Shown here: in pieces, positions 1 through 8,185 of the stretch
Layout: each line of letters begins with the position of its first letter
Numbering within the stretch: the stretch's first letter is position 1
Assembly (NCBI GenBank): GCA_944386015.1
Contig: CALWZK010000005.1
Span: 1 to 64,000 of the forward strand
Reading direction: 5' to 3'
Source of the DNA: an uncultured Faecalibacterium sp.
GTDB taxonomy: Bacteria > Bacillota > Clostridia > Oscillospirales > Ruminococcaceae
Length of the DNA: 64,000 nucleotides
The notes under the pieces: model-generated
Databases searched by the model: none
What the model saw: only the letters and a program-made list of their open reading frames with translations
What the model was told of the DNA's origin: nothing
Program-made: the position numbers and the translations under genes

Positions 1-71
1 ACTTGAACCTCCACCGAGTTGCCCCGATTAGAACCTGAATCTAACGCGTCTGCCAATTCCGCCATATCCGC
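1..71 (-). tRNA. tRNA-Leu(CAG), 3' end cut by window edge
   Basis: The reverse complement reads as the first 71 nt of a leucine tRNA: acceptor strand GCGGATA, D arm, an anticodon stem TTAGA/TCTAA around loop TTCAGGT (anticodon CAG), a long variable arm and the start of the T arm. It is identical over these 71 nt to the complete copy at 46949-47035, which lies in the opposite orientation. The rest of the T arm and the acceptor 3' strand lie outside the window. Confidence 0.95.
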
Positions 72-114
72 TTATTCTGTTATGTCCCTGCCGCAGCGGC
101 TGAGGACGTGAGTT

Positions 115-142
115 ATTATAGCACACTCGGAGGAATTGTCAA
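115..142 (-). promoter_or_regulatory. Promoter of the partial tRNA-Leu
   Basis: On the minus strand a perfect -35 TTGACA (142-137) and a perfect -10 TATAAT (120-115) are separated by 16 bp, about 44 bp upstream of the tRNA 5' end. This matches a strong sigma-A promoter for a stable RNA gene. Confidence 0.75.
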
Positions 143-159
143 GGGCTTTTTTGAGATTT

Positions 160-190
160 TTGAAAAAAGCCCCCGCCGGCGGGGCGGAGG
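160..190 (-). terminator. Rho-independent terminator after the 76-aa gene
   Basis: On the minus strand the palindrome CCCCGCCGGCGGGG is followed by GCTTTTTTC. It lies just beyond the stop of the small gene at 206-436 and before the tRNA promoter. Confidence 0.75.
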
Positions 191-205
191 CCATTCACTG
201 CGCGG

Positions 206-436
206 TCAGCGGTCCTCGGGCGGGACGTCGTCCAGGCTGCCTTTGCCAGGCTCGGCGCCGGTCCAGCCCAGGCGTTTGGCGTCGGGGGATGCATCCCCTT
301 CCCGCAGGGCGGTGTCATAGGCGTCCATGCCGTAATAGGCGCCGGCGGGGCCCAGCTCCAGCCAGAAATCCTCCGGCTCAGGCAGGCGCATGGAGTCCTC
401 CGGTTCAGGGACAGAACGGTCTTTCCAATCACTCAT
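206..436 (-). CDS. Small acidic hypothetical protein (76 aa)
   Basis: I do not recognise a family. The 76-residue product is acidic and rich in Pro, Glu and Asp, with the near-repeat PEPEDSMRL / PEPEDFWLEL near the N-terminus. It has no signal peptide or membrane segment. A strong AAGGAGG ribosome-binding site sits just upstream of the ATG at 436 and a clear terminator follows, so it looks like a genuine monocistronic gene. It is divergent from the LCP-like gene at 560. Function cannot be inferred. Confidence 0.65.
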   Translation of the reverse strand: MSDWKDRSVPEPEDSMRLPEPEDFWLELGPAGAYYGMDAYDTALREGDASPDAKRLGWTGAEPGKGSLDDVPPEDR

Positions 437-559
437 ATTCTGAAACCTCCTTGTGGGTTGGACTGCATACAGTCTGCCCGGGCGGCATATACTTTATACG
501 CGGCCTGCCGGCGGTGCCGGGCGGGCCTGTGTATGTTTGATCCAAGGAGGAATACCTTG

Positions 560-1510
560 ATGGAAACCAAAGGCTGGAAAAGTTTCTGGACCGCCCTGTG
601 GGTCACCCTGCTGGTCCTGCTGCCCCTGGTGGCAGCCACCCTTTTCTACGCCCAATATCAGGCCGAGCAGCGGGTCCGGGCATCCGAGAGCCAGAGCGGC
701 GTGCCGGTGCTGATGCCCCGGGAAGAAAACCACCTGACCTTATTGACCTGTGTGGCGGGGGACTCCCCTGCCTTTGTGCTGCTGTATCTCAACGCCGACC
801 AGAACTGCATCCACCTGCTGGCCATTCCCAGCCAGCTGGCGGTGCCCTTCAGCGACGGGGAGTCCTCTCTGGCGGACTGCTACCAGGCCGCCGGGCCGGC
901 CCGCTGCCTCCAGGGGCTGGGGGATGTGATGGATCTGCCCGAGGACACCCGGTATCTGGCCGCCACCCCCGAAACCCTCACCAGCCTGTGCGACGGCTAC
1001 GGCAACCTGCGGGTGGGCTTTTCGGGGGCGCTGACCGCCAGCGAACTGGAACGCTTCGGCCAGGAGGGCGTAGGGGACTGGAGCGCCGCAGCAGCCCATG
1101 ATTTCCTGGAGGAAATCGGCCAGAGCCTGGCCCCCTACACGGTGGCCGGGGCCCGGGCTGCTGTGTGGGACGCCTTCTTCCGGCAGAATCTGGACCTGCT
1201 GCCCGCTTCCCTGCCCGACGCCCTGCGCCAGGCCAGCGATTCCCTGCTGACCGACCTCACCGCCGGGGACCTGCTGACCCTGGAGGACACCCTGGAACTG
1301 CTGGCCAACGGGGACGCCGCTGTGTCCAGCAGCGCCCTGCCCGGCCAGTTCAGCCGGGCCGACGGCCTCTATACCCTGGACCAGGAATCGGAGGCCGCGG
1401 TGCAGGCCTTTTTCAATGTGGCAGCCAGCGAAGAACAGAGCCCGTCCTCCAGCGCCCCGTACCCCAGCACCAGCGTGCCGGGCGGGCAGGAGGCAGAATC
1501 CGCCATGTAA
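560..1510 (+). CDS. Membrane-anchored LCP (LytR-CpsA-Psr)-like protein, probably catalytically divergent
   Basis: The start at 560 has the site CCAAGGAGG nine bases upstream, giving 316 aa. Residues about 5-28 form one membrane helix after a short cytoplasmic tail, so the rest is extracellular. The following region (LNADQNCIHLLAIP, then L-x-D-C-Y and a short conserved-looking stretch) resembles LCP domains, which transfer glycopolymers to peptidoglycan. The usual Arg after the IP strand (SIPRDT in active members) is replaced by IPSQL, so activity is doubtful. The C-terminus is Ser/Pro-rich. The 3' end overlaps the convergent MocR gene by 142 bp. The family call is inference from pattern only. 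Confidence 0.5.
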   Translation: METKGWKSFWTALWVTLLVLLPLVAATLFYAQYQAEQRVRASESQSGVPVLMPREENHLTLLTCVAGDSPAFVLLYLNADQNCIHLLAIPSQLAVPFSDGESSLADCYQAAGPARCLQGLGDVMDLPEDTRYLAATPETLTSLCDGYGNLRVGFSGALTASELERFGQEGVGDWSAAAAHDFLEEIGQSLAPYTVAGARAAVWDAFFRQNLDLLPASLPDALRQASDSLLTDLTAGDLLTLEDTLELLANGDAAVSSSALPGQFSRADGLYTLDQESEAAVQAFFNVAASEEQSPSSSAPYPSTSVPGGQEAESAM

Positions 1511-2811
1511 TAGCTGCTGAGGGCAGCCAGCCGGATGCCTGCCTGGCGGGCCGCCCCGGCCAGGACGGTGTCGGGGGGCATCTGCCCTTTAAAATGCACC
1601 AGCAGGTGGAGGCCGGTGTGGAGCCCCGACAGCTGGACCGCCGGCCCAAAGGCCTGGGTCAGAGCCTGGGCCAGTGCGGTGCGGCGGGCCTTGTAGACCA
1701 CCCGGCTGCGGGCCAGGTGGCGGGTGAAATACCCCTCCCCGATGAACCGGGCCAGGGTCTGCTGCTCAAACCGGCTGACGGTGCCGGAATAGAGGGTGTA
1801 GCGCTGCTCCCAGGCGGGGATCAGGTGCTGGGGCAGCACCATATAGGCAATGCGGATGCCGGGGGCCAGGCTGCGGGCCACGGTGGACAGGTAAATCACC
1901 GGGCCGTCGGCCCCCGCCATCCCCTGCAGGCTGGGCAGGGGCCGGGTGTCGAACCGGAACTCCGAGTCGTAGTCGTCCTCAATGATATACCGCTGGCCGG
2001 GGCGCTGGGCCGCCCAGCCCAGCAGTTCCGCCCGCCGGGGGGCCGGCATGGTGACGCCGGTGGGGAACTGATGGCTGGGGGTTACATAGCAGACCGCCGC
2101 GTCCGAGGCCGCCAGCGCCGTCACCGACAGCCCCCCCGCGTCCACCGGTAAAAAACGGCAGAGGTGGCCGCTGTTTTCCAGCACCTGCCGGGCCCGGGGA
2201 TAGCCGGGATTTTCCACCGCCGCCGGGCCCTTCAGCAGCGGGGCCAGCAGGCTCAGCAGATATTCGATGCCCGCCCCCACCACAATCTGGTCGGGGGTAC
2301 AGCGCACCCCCCGGTATTCTTCCAGGTAACGGGTCAGGGCCTGGCGCAGCTCAGGGTCTCCCCGGGGGTCGCCCCGGGCCAGCAGCCCAGGGGAAGTGTA
2401 GAGCAGCTCCTTCTGGAGCCGTGCCCAGGTGCGGAAGGGAAACAGCCCGGTGTCCACCCCGCTGGTGGACAGGTCATACACCACCGGCGGGCCGGCAGAA
2501 ACTGCTGGCTGCACACTGGCGGCATCGGTGTGCCCCCCTTCTGCCGGGCGTCCGGGCAGGGCGGGATATTCCTGTACATAAAAGCCGCTGCGGGGCCGGC
2601 TGGCCAGGTAACCCTCGGCGGCCAGCATCTGATAGGCGCCGTCCACCGTGTTCACCGACACCGACAGCTCCTCCGCCAGGCTCCGCTTGCCCGGCATCCG
2701 GGTGCCCGCCGGCAGGGCCCCCGAGCGGATCTCTGCCACCAGGCTCCGGTACAGCTGCTCATACAGGGGCACCTGGGAAGCCGGGTCCAGGGCGGTGGTC
2801 AAATGCAGCAT
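1369..2811 (-). CDS. MocR/PdxR-type GntR regulator with aminotransferase domain
   Basis: The product has 480 aa and two parts. Residues about 1-75 are a GntR winged helix (PLYEQLYRSLVAEIRSGAL, then SVNTV...YQMLAAEGYL). Residues about 110-470 are a fold-type I aminotransferase-like domain with VGAGIEYLLSLL, the PLP-region motif IEDDYDSEFR, and STVARSLAPGIRIAYM. The ATG at 2811 has a GGAGGG site; the upstream ATG in the same frame lacks one. MocR proteins sense PLP or amino compounds. The divergent neighbour is an ECF transporter S component, the arrangement seen for PdxR-controlled vitamin B6 uptake, so PLP-responsive control is the best guess. The 3' end overlaps the LCP-like gene. Confidence 0.88.
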   Translation of the reverse strand: MLHLTTALDPASQVPLYEQLYRSLVAEIRSGALPAGTRMPGKRSLAEELSVSVNTVDGAYQMLAAEGYLASRPRSGFYVQEYPALPGRPAEGGHTDAASVQPAVSAGPPVVYDLSTSGVDTGLFPFRTWARLQKELLYTSPGLLARGDPRGDPELRQALTRYLEEYRGVRCTPDQIVVGAGIEYLLSLLAPLLKGPAAVENPGYPRARQVLENSGHLCRFLPVDAGGLSVTALAASDAAVCYVTPSHQFPTGVTMPAPRRAELLGWAAQRPGQRYIIEDDYDSEFRFDTRPLPSLQGMAGADGPVIYLSTVARSLAPGIRIAYMVLPQHLIPAWEQRYTLYSGTVSRFEQQTLARFIGEGYFTRHLARSRVVYKARRTALAQALTQAFGPAVQLSGLHTGLHLLVHFKGQMPPDTVLAGAARQAGIRLAALSSYYMADSASCPPGTLVLGYGALEDGLCSSLAATLKKACTAASDSWSRV

Positions 2812-2829
2812 AGCTTCCCTCCTTCGGTT

Positions 2830-2893
2830 CACAACTGAACCCATAAAAAAGTTGTGTTCTGGGTATTTTCATGGAGCCAGTTTTGGCTATAAT
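2830..2893 (+). promoter_or_regulatory. Divergent control region: inverted repeat and -10 box
   Basis: CACAACT (2830-2836) and AGTTGTG (2850-2856) form a perfect 7-bp inverted repeat with a 13-bp spacer, between the MocR-type regulator and the ECF S component. A TATAAT box lies at 2888-2893 towards the S component; its -35 is poor, which fits a promoter needing an activator. The repeat is a candidate MocR operator. Confidence 0.5.
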
Positions 2894-2960
2894 AGGAGCA
2901 TACCTGCAGGGCCCCCGGATGTCAAGGCCCGGGACGAAAAAACTTTTTGGAGGGATCATC

Positions 2961-3647
2961 ATGTCATCCACTGCCATGTGGCTGCTGCTGGCAGTCGTGG
3001 TCATTGTTATTCTGTTTGCCAGTGCGCTGTACAAGCGCACTTTCACCCCCCATGAGCTGGCTCTCACCGGCGTCATGGCAGCTTTGAGCTTTGCCGCTTA
3101 TCTGTTCTTCCGGGTCCCCTTTTACGGCGGGTCCTCCTTCCATCTGGGCAACACCTTTACAGCGCTGGCTGCCCTGCTGATGGACGGTGTCTCGGGCGGC
3201 CTGGCCGGCGCCATCGGCTTGTCCCTGGCCGACATCCTGGCCGGCGACCCGGGCTATGCCATCACCACCTTTGTGCTGAAATTCATCATCGGCGTGGTCT
3301 GCGGCCTGGTGGCCCACCGGCTGTGCCGGATTGACACCGCCGATTCCACCCGCCGCCTGTCCTATCTGGTGCGGGTAACGGTGTCGGCTGCTTCGGGCCT
3401 GCTGGTCAATGTGATCACCGACCCCCTGCTGGGCTATTTCCGCAATGTCTACATCTTCGGCCAGGACTACACCGCCGCCCAGGCCCTGGCCGCTGTGGCC
3501 GGGGGCGTCACCCTGGCCAACAGCCTGGTGTCCACCGTCTGCGCCGTGCTGCTGTATCTGGCCGTCAAGCCTGCCCTGGACCGGGCCGGCCTGCTGCCCC
3601 GCCGCGACGATAAAGAGGCCCATCTCCACCAGGCCAAAAAGGTCTGA
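2961..3647 (+). CDS. ECF transporter S component (vitamin uptake, possibly pyridoxine)
   Basis: The 228-aa membrane protein has about six hydrophobic helices and the ECF S-component pattern: LALTGVMAALSFAAYL near the start, LGNTFTALAALLMDG, GLAGAIGLSLADIL and a final LANSLVSTVCAVLLYL. S components bind a vitamin and share an energising EcfAAT module encoded elsewhere. The start at 2961 has GGAGGG ten bases upstream. Divergence from a PdxR-like MocR regulator suggests a B6 vitamer as substrate, but the sequence itself does not fix the ligand. A strong terminator follows. Confidence 0.8.
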   Translation: MSSTAMWLLLAVVVIVILFASALYKRTFTPHELALTGVMAALSFAAYLFFRVPFYGGSSFHLGNTFTALAALLMDGVSGGLAGAIGLSLADILAGDPGYAITTFVLKFIIGVVCGLVAHRLCRIDTADSTRRLSYLVRVTVSAASGLLVNVITDPLLGYFRNVYIFGQDYTAAQALAAVAGGVTLANSLVSTVCAVLLYLAVKPALDRAGLLPRRDDKEAHLHQAKKV

Positions 3648-3681
3648 GGCTGCATTTCGGGCCTGTCCCGCTCATATCTTA

Positions 3682-3720
3682 AAGAGGAGCTGTACCATAG
3701 GGGTACGGCTCCTCTTTTTG
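3682..3720 (+). terminator. Rho-independent terminator
   Basis: AGAGGAGC pairs with GCTCCTCT, with an inner GTACC/GGTAC stem, followed by TTTTTG. It closes the ECF S-component gene. Confidence 0.85.
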
Positions 3721-3742
3721 TGTTTTGGGGAGGTGACCGGAG

Positions 3743-5122
3743 ATGCTCACCGCTGTGAATCAGGCCGTCTGGGGCCCGGTGGGGGTGGGGCTGCTGGCAG
3801 GGGCCGGGCTGTGGCTGACGGTGCGGACAGGGTGGTTCCAGCTGACCCATCTGCGGCTGTGGCTGGGGAAAACCCTGGGGGCCATCCTGGCCCGCAGCCC
3901 CGACCTGGGCCGGGAGGGGGAAGGCAGCATCAGCCCTCTCCAGAGCCTCTGCACCGCCCTGGGGGCCACCATCGGCACCGGCAGCGTGGTGGGGGTGGGG
4001 GTGGCCCTGGCCAGCGGCGGCCCGGGGGCCATCTTCTGGATGTGGGTGATGGCCCTGTTCGGGATGATGACCTCCTACGCCGAGAACCTGCTGGGCCTGC
4101 GGTACCGCCGGCTCCATAACGGCCAGTGGCAGGGCGGGCCCATGTATTACCTCTCGGAGGGGCTGGGGGCCCGGCCCGGCTGCCGCACCCTGGGGCGGGC
4201 GCTGGCAGGGCTGTTTGCCCTGCTGTGCATCCTGGCTTCCTTCGGCATCGGCAACCTGAGCCAGTCCAACGCCATCGCCGCCAGCCTGGAAACCGTCTTT
4301 CACCTGCCCCCGCTGCTGACCGGAGCCCTGCTGGCCCTGGCCACCGGTGTGATCCTCTGGCGGGGGATCCAGGGTGTGGCGGCCGCCGCCGAAAAGCTGG
4401 TGCCCCTGATGGCGGTGTTCTACCTGGCAGGGGCCCTGGCCGTCATCCTGACCCATCTGCCCGCCCTGCCGGCGGCCCTCACCGCCATCTGGAAAGGGGC
4501 CTTCGGGCTCCGGGCCGCAGGCGGGGGCGCGGTGGGCTACGGCGCCGCTGCGGCGGTGCGGTGGGGGTTCATGCGGGGCAGCTTTTCCAGCGAGGCGGGG
4601 CTGGGTTCCTCTGCCATTGCCAGCGGCGCCGCCTCCACCCGGGAGCCGGTGCAGCAGGGGATGTGGGGAATCTTCCAGGTCTTTGTCTCCACCTTCCTGA
4701 TCTGCACCGTCACCGCCCTGGCCATCCTCACCGCCGGGCTGGTGGACCTGGACACCGGCCGGATGCTCACCGCCTCCCCTGCCCCCGACCTGGCGGGAGA
4801 AGCCTTTTCCGCCACCTTCGGCCCCCTGGGCCCGATGTGGATTGCGGGGTCGGTGCTGCTGTTCGCCTGGTCCTCCATGCTGGGCTGGAGCCAGTACGGC
4901 GCTGCCTGCTGGGAATACCTCTTCGGCGCCTCCACGGTGTTTGCCTACCGGCTGGCCTTTCTGGCCCTGATTGCCGCCGGGGCCGCGGTGGAATTCGGCG
5001 CCGCCTGGACTTTGTCCGACACCTTCAACGGCCTGATGATGCTGCCCAACCTGGCGGGTCTGCTGGCCCTGTCCGGGGAGGTGGCAGACCAGACCCGGGC
5101 CTATCTGGACCGTCTGAAATAA
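3743..5122 (+). CDS. Alanine/glycine:cation symporter (AGCS family)
   Basis: The 459-aa integral membrane protein carries family landmarks: LRTG-like TVRTGWFQ near the start, the GATIGTGSVVGVG segment around residue 75, the AENLLGLRYR segment, and FSSEAGLGSSAIASGA near residue 285. AGCS proteins import alanine or glycine with Na+ or H+. The start at 3743 follows a GGAGGTG site. The gene stands alone between two terminators. Substrate preference cannot be told from the sequence. Confidence 0.9.
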   Translation: MLTAVNQAVWGPVGVGLLAGAGLWLTVRTGWFQLTHLRLWLGKTLGAILARSPDLGREGEGSISPLQSLCTALGATIGTGSVVGVGVALASGGPGAIFWMWVMALFGMMTSYAENLLGLRYRRLHNGQWQGGPMYYLSEGLGARPGCRTLGRALAGLFALLCILASFGIGNLSQSNAIAASLETVFHLPPLLTGALLALATGVILWRGIQGVAAAAEKLVPLMAVFYLAGALAVILTHLPALPAALTAIWKGAFGLRAAGGGAVGYGAAAAVRWGFMRGSFSSEAGLGSSAIASGAASTREPVQQGMWGIFQVFVSTFLICTVTALAILTAGLVDLDTGRMLTASPAPDLAGEAFSATFGPLGPMWIAGSVLLFAWSSMLGWSQYGAACWEYLFGASTVFAYRLAFLALIAAGAAVEFGAAWTLSDTFNGLMMLPNLAGLLALSGEVADQTRAYLDRLK

Positions 5123-5174
5123 CGCAAAAAAGCCCCGCGCCGGGGCAAATCTGCCGCAGCGCGGGGCCGAAACC

Positions 5175-5211
5175 GTCTGATCCTGCTACGGGATCAGACT
5201 CTTTTTTCTTT
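5175..5211 (+). terminator. Rho-independent terminator
   Basis: GTCTGATCC and GGATCAGAC form a 9-bp stem followed by TCTTTTTTC. It separates the symporter from the convergent uxuB. A second GC-rich hairpin (GCCCCGCG... CGCGGGGC) lies just upstream. Confidence 0.85.
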
Positions 5212-5223
5212 TAAGCGTATCTC

Positions 5224-6810
5224 TCAGCGGGCCGAGACATACTTATGCAGGGTCTTGCGGACAGCGCCGGGGCCAGCGTACAGCTCGGCCACCATGCCCT
5301 CGATCTTCTCGCCCAGGCCGACCTCGTACAGGTCCACGCCAAAGACGTCCTTGCGGCTGTAGAGAGCCTTCAGGCAGCTGAAGTCCTGGGCGCCTTCCTT
5401 GACCTCCAGGCCGGAGACGATGGCGCTCAGCTCACCCAGCAGCGGATCGGGAGAGGGCTCGAAAGCCTTGCCCTCGTCGTCAATGCCGCGGATGTAGCGG
5501 GCATAGCCGGCCAGCACCAGGGGGATCAGAACCAGGTTGTTCAGATCCAGGCCCTTCTCCTTGTAGGCCTTGATGGTCTCACCGAAGCGGATGGACAGCT
5601 TCTGGGAGGTATCGGTGGCGATGCGCTGGGGTGCATCGGGCATGAAGGGGTTGGGCAGACGGCGGTTCAGCACAGCGTCGATGAAATCGGCGGGCTTCAG
5701 AACGCCGGGGTCCACCACCACAGGCATGGCCTCGATGTAGCCCATCTTGGTGATCAGGCCGCGGATGTCCTCATCGGCCATCTCGGCGCTGATCAGGGTG
5801 TAGCCCAGCAGGCAGCCGTAGATGGACATGGCGGTGTGCAGGGGGTTCAGGCAGGTGCAGACCTTCATCTTCTCCACCTTGTCCACCGTCTCGCGGTCTG
5901 CGTACATCACGCCGCCCAGCTCCAGCGGGGGACGGCCATTGGTGTACTTGTCTTCCACCACCAGGTACTCGGTCTCTTCGGCGTTGACGAAGGGAGCGGT
6001 GAAGGTGTGGCGCTCGGTGATGATGGTGTAGTTGTCCTCGAAGCCGTCATCCTCCAGCATCTTCTGGACCTTGGCGTCGGGGCGGGGGGTGATCTTGTCG
6101 ATCATGCTCCAGGGATAGGAGACCTTGGTCTCATCCTGGACATAATCCACAAAGCCGGCGGGCACCAGACCCATCTCGGCCCACTTCTCTGCGTAGGCGT
6201 AGACGCCGGCCTTGACCTTGTCGCCGTTGTGAGAGCAGTTGTCCATGCTCTGGAGGGTGACAGGCAGGGCGCCGGCCTTGTAGCGCTCGTACAGCAGAGC
6301 GGTGACCTTGCCCATGGCGAACTGAGCATTCATGCCCTTCTCCAGGTCGGCGGGAGAGAAGCCGTAGCCCTTCTCGGTGATGGTGAAGGACACCATCTCC
6401 AGGCTGGGAGCCTGGAAGATCTGGACCAGGCGGGCCCAGTCCTCGGTGAACTGGGGATCAGCCTTCAGGCTCTCGGTGACCGAGCCGATGACTTCCTTCT
6501 CAATGGTGCCGGTGGACTGCAGGCAGACCAGCAGGCTCAGGTTGTCATAGGGGCGGTAGGCCTTGTCGATGATCTCGTAGTCAAAGCTCTCGGCCACGAT
6601 GACGCCGCGGTCATACTTGCCGGAATCCAGCACCTTCTGCAGGATGGCTGCGGGGAAAGCGCGGAAAATGTTGCCGGCGCCGAAGTGGACCCAGGTGGGC
6701 TCAGCGGCGGTCTTGGCCTTGACGGCCTCGCGGTCAAACTGGGGCAGCTGATAGCCCTTCTCCGCCCACTCGGCGCTTACGGGGCCATGCTCAATGTCAG
6801 TCAATTTCAT
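5224..6810 (-). CDS. uxuB: Fructuronate reductase (D-mannonate oxidoreductase)
   Basis: The 528-aa protein belongs to the mannitol dehydrogenase family of long-chain polyol dehydrogenases. The NAD-binding motif HFGAGNIFRAF is near residue 42, QSMDNCSHNGDK near 200, and the C-terminal domain begins around KVCTCLNPLHTAM, matching the conserved N-x-x-H-T region. It reduces D-fructuronate to D-mannonate in glucuronate breakdown. It lies 39 bp downstream of uxuA on the same strand, so the two form a uxuA-uxuB operon. It faces the symporter across a terminator. Confidence 0.9.
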   Translation of the reverse strand: MKLTDIEHGPVSAEWAEKGYQLPQFDREAVKAKTAAEPTWVHFGAGNIFRAFPAAILQKVLDSGKYDRGVIVAESFDYEIIDKAYRPYDNLSLLVCLQSTGTIEKEVIGSVTESLKADPQFTEDWARLVQIFQAPSLEMVSFTITEKGYGFSPADLEKGMNAQFAMGKVTALLYERYKAGALPVTLQSMDNCSHNGDKVKAGVYAYAEKWAEMGLVPAGFVDYVQDETKVSYPWSMIDKITPRPDAKVQKMLEDDGFEDNYTIITERHTFTAPFVNAEETEYLVVEDKYTNGRPPLELGGVMYADRETVDKVEKMKVCTCLNPLHTAMSIYGCLLGYTLISAEMADEDIRGLITKMGYIEAMPVVVDPGVLKPADFIDAVLNRRLPNPFMPDAPQRIATDTSQKLSIRFGETIKAYKEKGLDLNNLVLIPLVLAGYARYIRGIDDEGKAFEPSPDPLLGELSAIVSGLEVKEGAQDFSCLKALYSRKDVFGVDLYEVGLGEKIEGMVAELYAGPGAVRKTLHKYVSAR

Positions 6811-6849
6811 GAATCCATGCTTCCTTTCGTATCTCAGGACAGACGAAAC

Positions 6850-7950
6850 TTACTTCTTTTCCTTGTCGGCGTCCAGTTTGTCCAGCATATCCCAGATGCC
6901 CCACATATACATGATGCCCAGGGCGCGGTCATACAGGCCATAGCCGGGGCGGACGGTGCCGGGGCCCTCGCCCCACAGGTGACGGCCGTGGTCGGGGCGG
7001 ATGTAGCCCTCGTAGTGGCAGTCGTGGTAGGCCTTGATGATGTCCAGGATGTGGGTATCGCCGTCGCAGTCACGATGGCTGGCCTCGGAGAAGTCGCCAT
7101 TGGGGAAGTGCTTGACGTTGCGGATGTGGGCAAAGGCGATGCGGTCGCAGTGCTTGTAGATGATGTCGGCCACATTGTTGTTGGGGTCGGCGTTCAGGCT
7201 GCCGGAGCACAGGGTCAGGCAGTTGTAGGGATCATCCACCATGGACAGGAACCGGTCGATGTTCTCGCCGCTGGTCAGCAGGCGGGGCAGGCCGAAGATA
7301 TCCCAAGGGGGATCATCCATGTGGATGGCCATCTTGATGTCGCACTCGTGGCAGACAGGCATCAGTGCTTCCAGGAAGTACTTCAGGTTCTCCCACAGCT
7401 TCTCCTTGGTGACAGGGGCATAAGCCTTGAACAGCTCGTCCAGCTTGGCCATACGCTCAGGCTCCCAGCCCGGGAAGGTCATGTTGTACTTCTCGGTGAA
7501 GCTCATGATGTAGTCGGCCATGGCCTTGTAGTCGCCCTTGATCATGTCCTTCTGGTAGTACAGGGCGGTGGAGCCGTCGCCCACCGGGTGGAACAGATCG
7601 GTGCGGGTCCAGTCAAAGATGGGCATGAAGTTATAGCAGATAACCTTGACCCCAAACTTGGACAGGTTGCGGATGGTCTGGATGTAGTTTGCAATGTAGC
7701 CGTCGCGGGTGGGCAGGCCGATCTTGATGTCGTCGTGAACGTTCACCGACTCCACCACGTCCATGTTGAAGCCGTAGGGCTCGAGCTGCTTTTGCACCTC
7801 AGCGATCTCGTCCACTTCCCACACTTCGCCGGGCATCTTGTTGTGGAGGGCCCACACGATGCTGGTGACGCCGGGAATCTGTTTGATGTCGGACAGCGTG
7901 ATCTTGTCGTTGCCTTCGCCGTACCAACGGAAACCCATTTGCATTGGCAT
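6850..7950 (-). CDS. uxuA: Mannonate dehydratase
   Basis: The 366-aa protein matches the UxuA family, TIM-barrel enzymes that dehydrate D-mannonate to 2-keto-3-deoxygluconate using Mn2+ or Fe2+. Visible landmarks are MGFRWYGEGND at the N-terminus, VICYNFMPIFDWTRTDL, MAIHMDDPPWDIFGLPRL and the C-terminal IRPDHGRHLWGEG. The ATG at 7950 is preceded by AAAGGAGAG, so the longer reading from 8013 is rejected. First gene of the uxuAB operon; its promoter overlaps a candidate hexuronate operator. Confidence 0.93.
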   Translation of the reverse strand: MPMQMGFRWYGEGNDKITLSDIKQIPGVTSIVWALHNKMPGEVWEVDEIAEVQKQLEPYGFNMDVVESVNVHDDIKIGLPTRDGYIANYIQTIRNLSKFGVKVICYNFMPIFDWTRTDLFHPVGDGSTALYYQKDMIKGDYKAMADYIMSFTEKYNMTFPGWEPERMAKLDELFKAYAPVTKEKLWENLKYFLEALMPVCHECDIKMAIHMDDPPWDIFGLPRLLTSGENIDRFLSMVDDPYNCLTLCSGSLNADPNNNVADIIYKHCDRIAFAHIRNVKHFPNGDFSEASHRDCDGDTHILDIIKAYHDCHYEGYIRPDHGRHLWGEGPGTVRPGYGLYDRALGIMYMWGIWDMLDKLDADKEKK

Positions 7951-8017
7951 ATTCTTCTCTCCTTTATCTTGGATTGATGCGCGGCCGCCCTGCGCAAAAG
8001 CGCAGAGTGACATCTTG

Positions 8018-8036
8018 TTGTATCCATTCTAGTATA
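8018..8036 (-). promoter_or_regulatory. uxuA promoter -10 with candidate GntR operator
   Basis: On the minus strand an extended -10 TGATATACT covers 8039-8031; the -35 is weak. TTGTATCCAT (plus-strand reading, 8018-8027) lies where transcription would start and differs by two bases from the perfect TTGTATACAA at the uxaC promoter. This placement suits repression. FadR-type GntR proteins favour T-N-GT-N-(T)AC-N-A sites, so the GntR gene next door is the likely binder. Confidence 0.5.
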
Positions 8037-8104
8037 TCAATCTCGTTTTGGCAAGTGGTAAACCCCACATTCTTTTGAAAATCTTTTTGTGGATTGTTTC
8101 CAAA

Positions 8105-8146
8105 TACAAAAAACCGTGAGAAAAATTTTACGTTTCTCACGGTTCC
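8105..8146 (-). terminator. Terminator of the GntR regulator gene
   Basis: AACCGTGAGAAA and TTTCTCACGGTT form a perfect 12-bp stem; on the minus strand TTTTTTG follows. It insulates the GntR gene from uxuAB, so uxuAB relies on its own promoter. Confidence 0.85.
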
Positions 8147-8185
8147 ATTTACGATTCAACTGTAAAAACAGGCGTCCTGAAGTCC

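Noticed and set aside
5245..7977. A 910-codon open frame on the plus strand antisense to uxuB and uxuA
   Set aside because: It mirrors two well-conserved genes, has no ribosome-binding site, and its residues (His, Gln, Val, Asp runs) are typical of antisense frames in GC-rich DNA.
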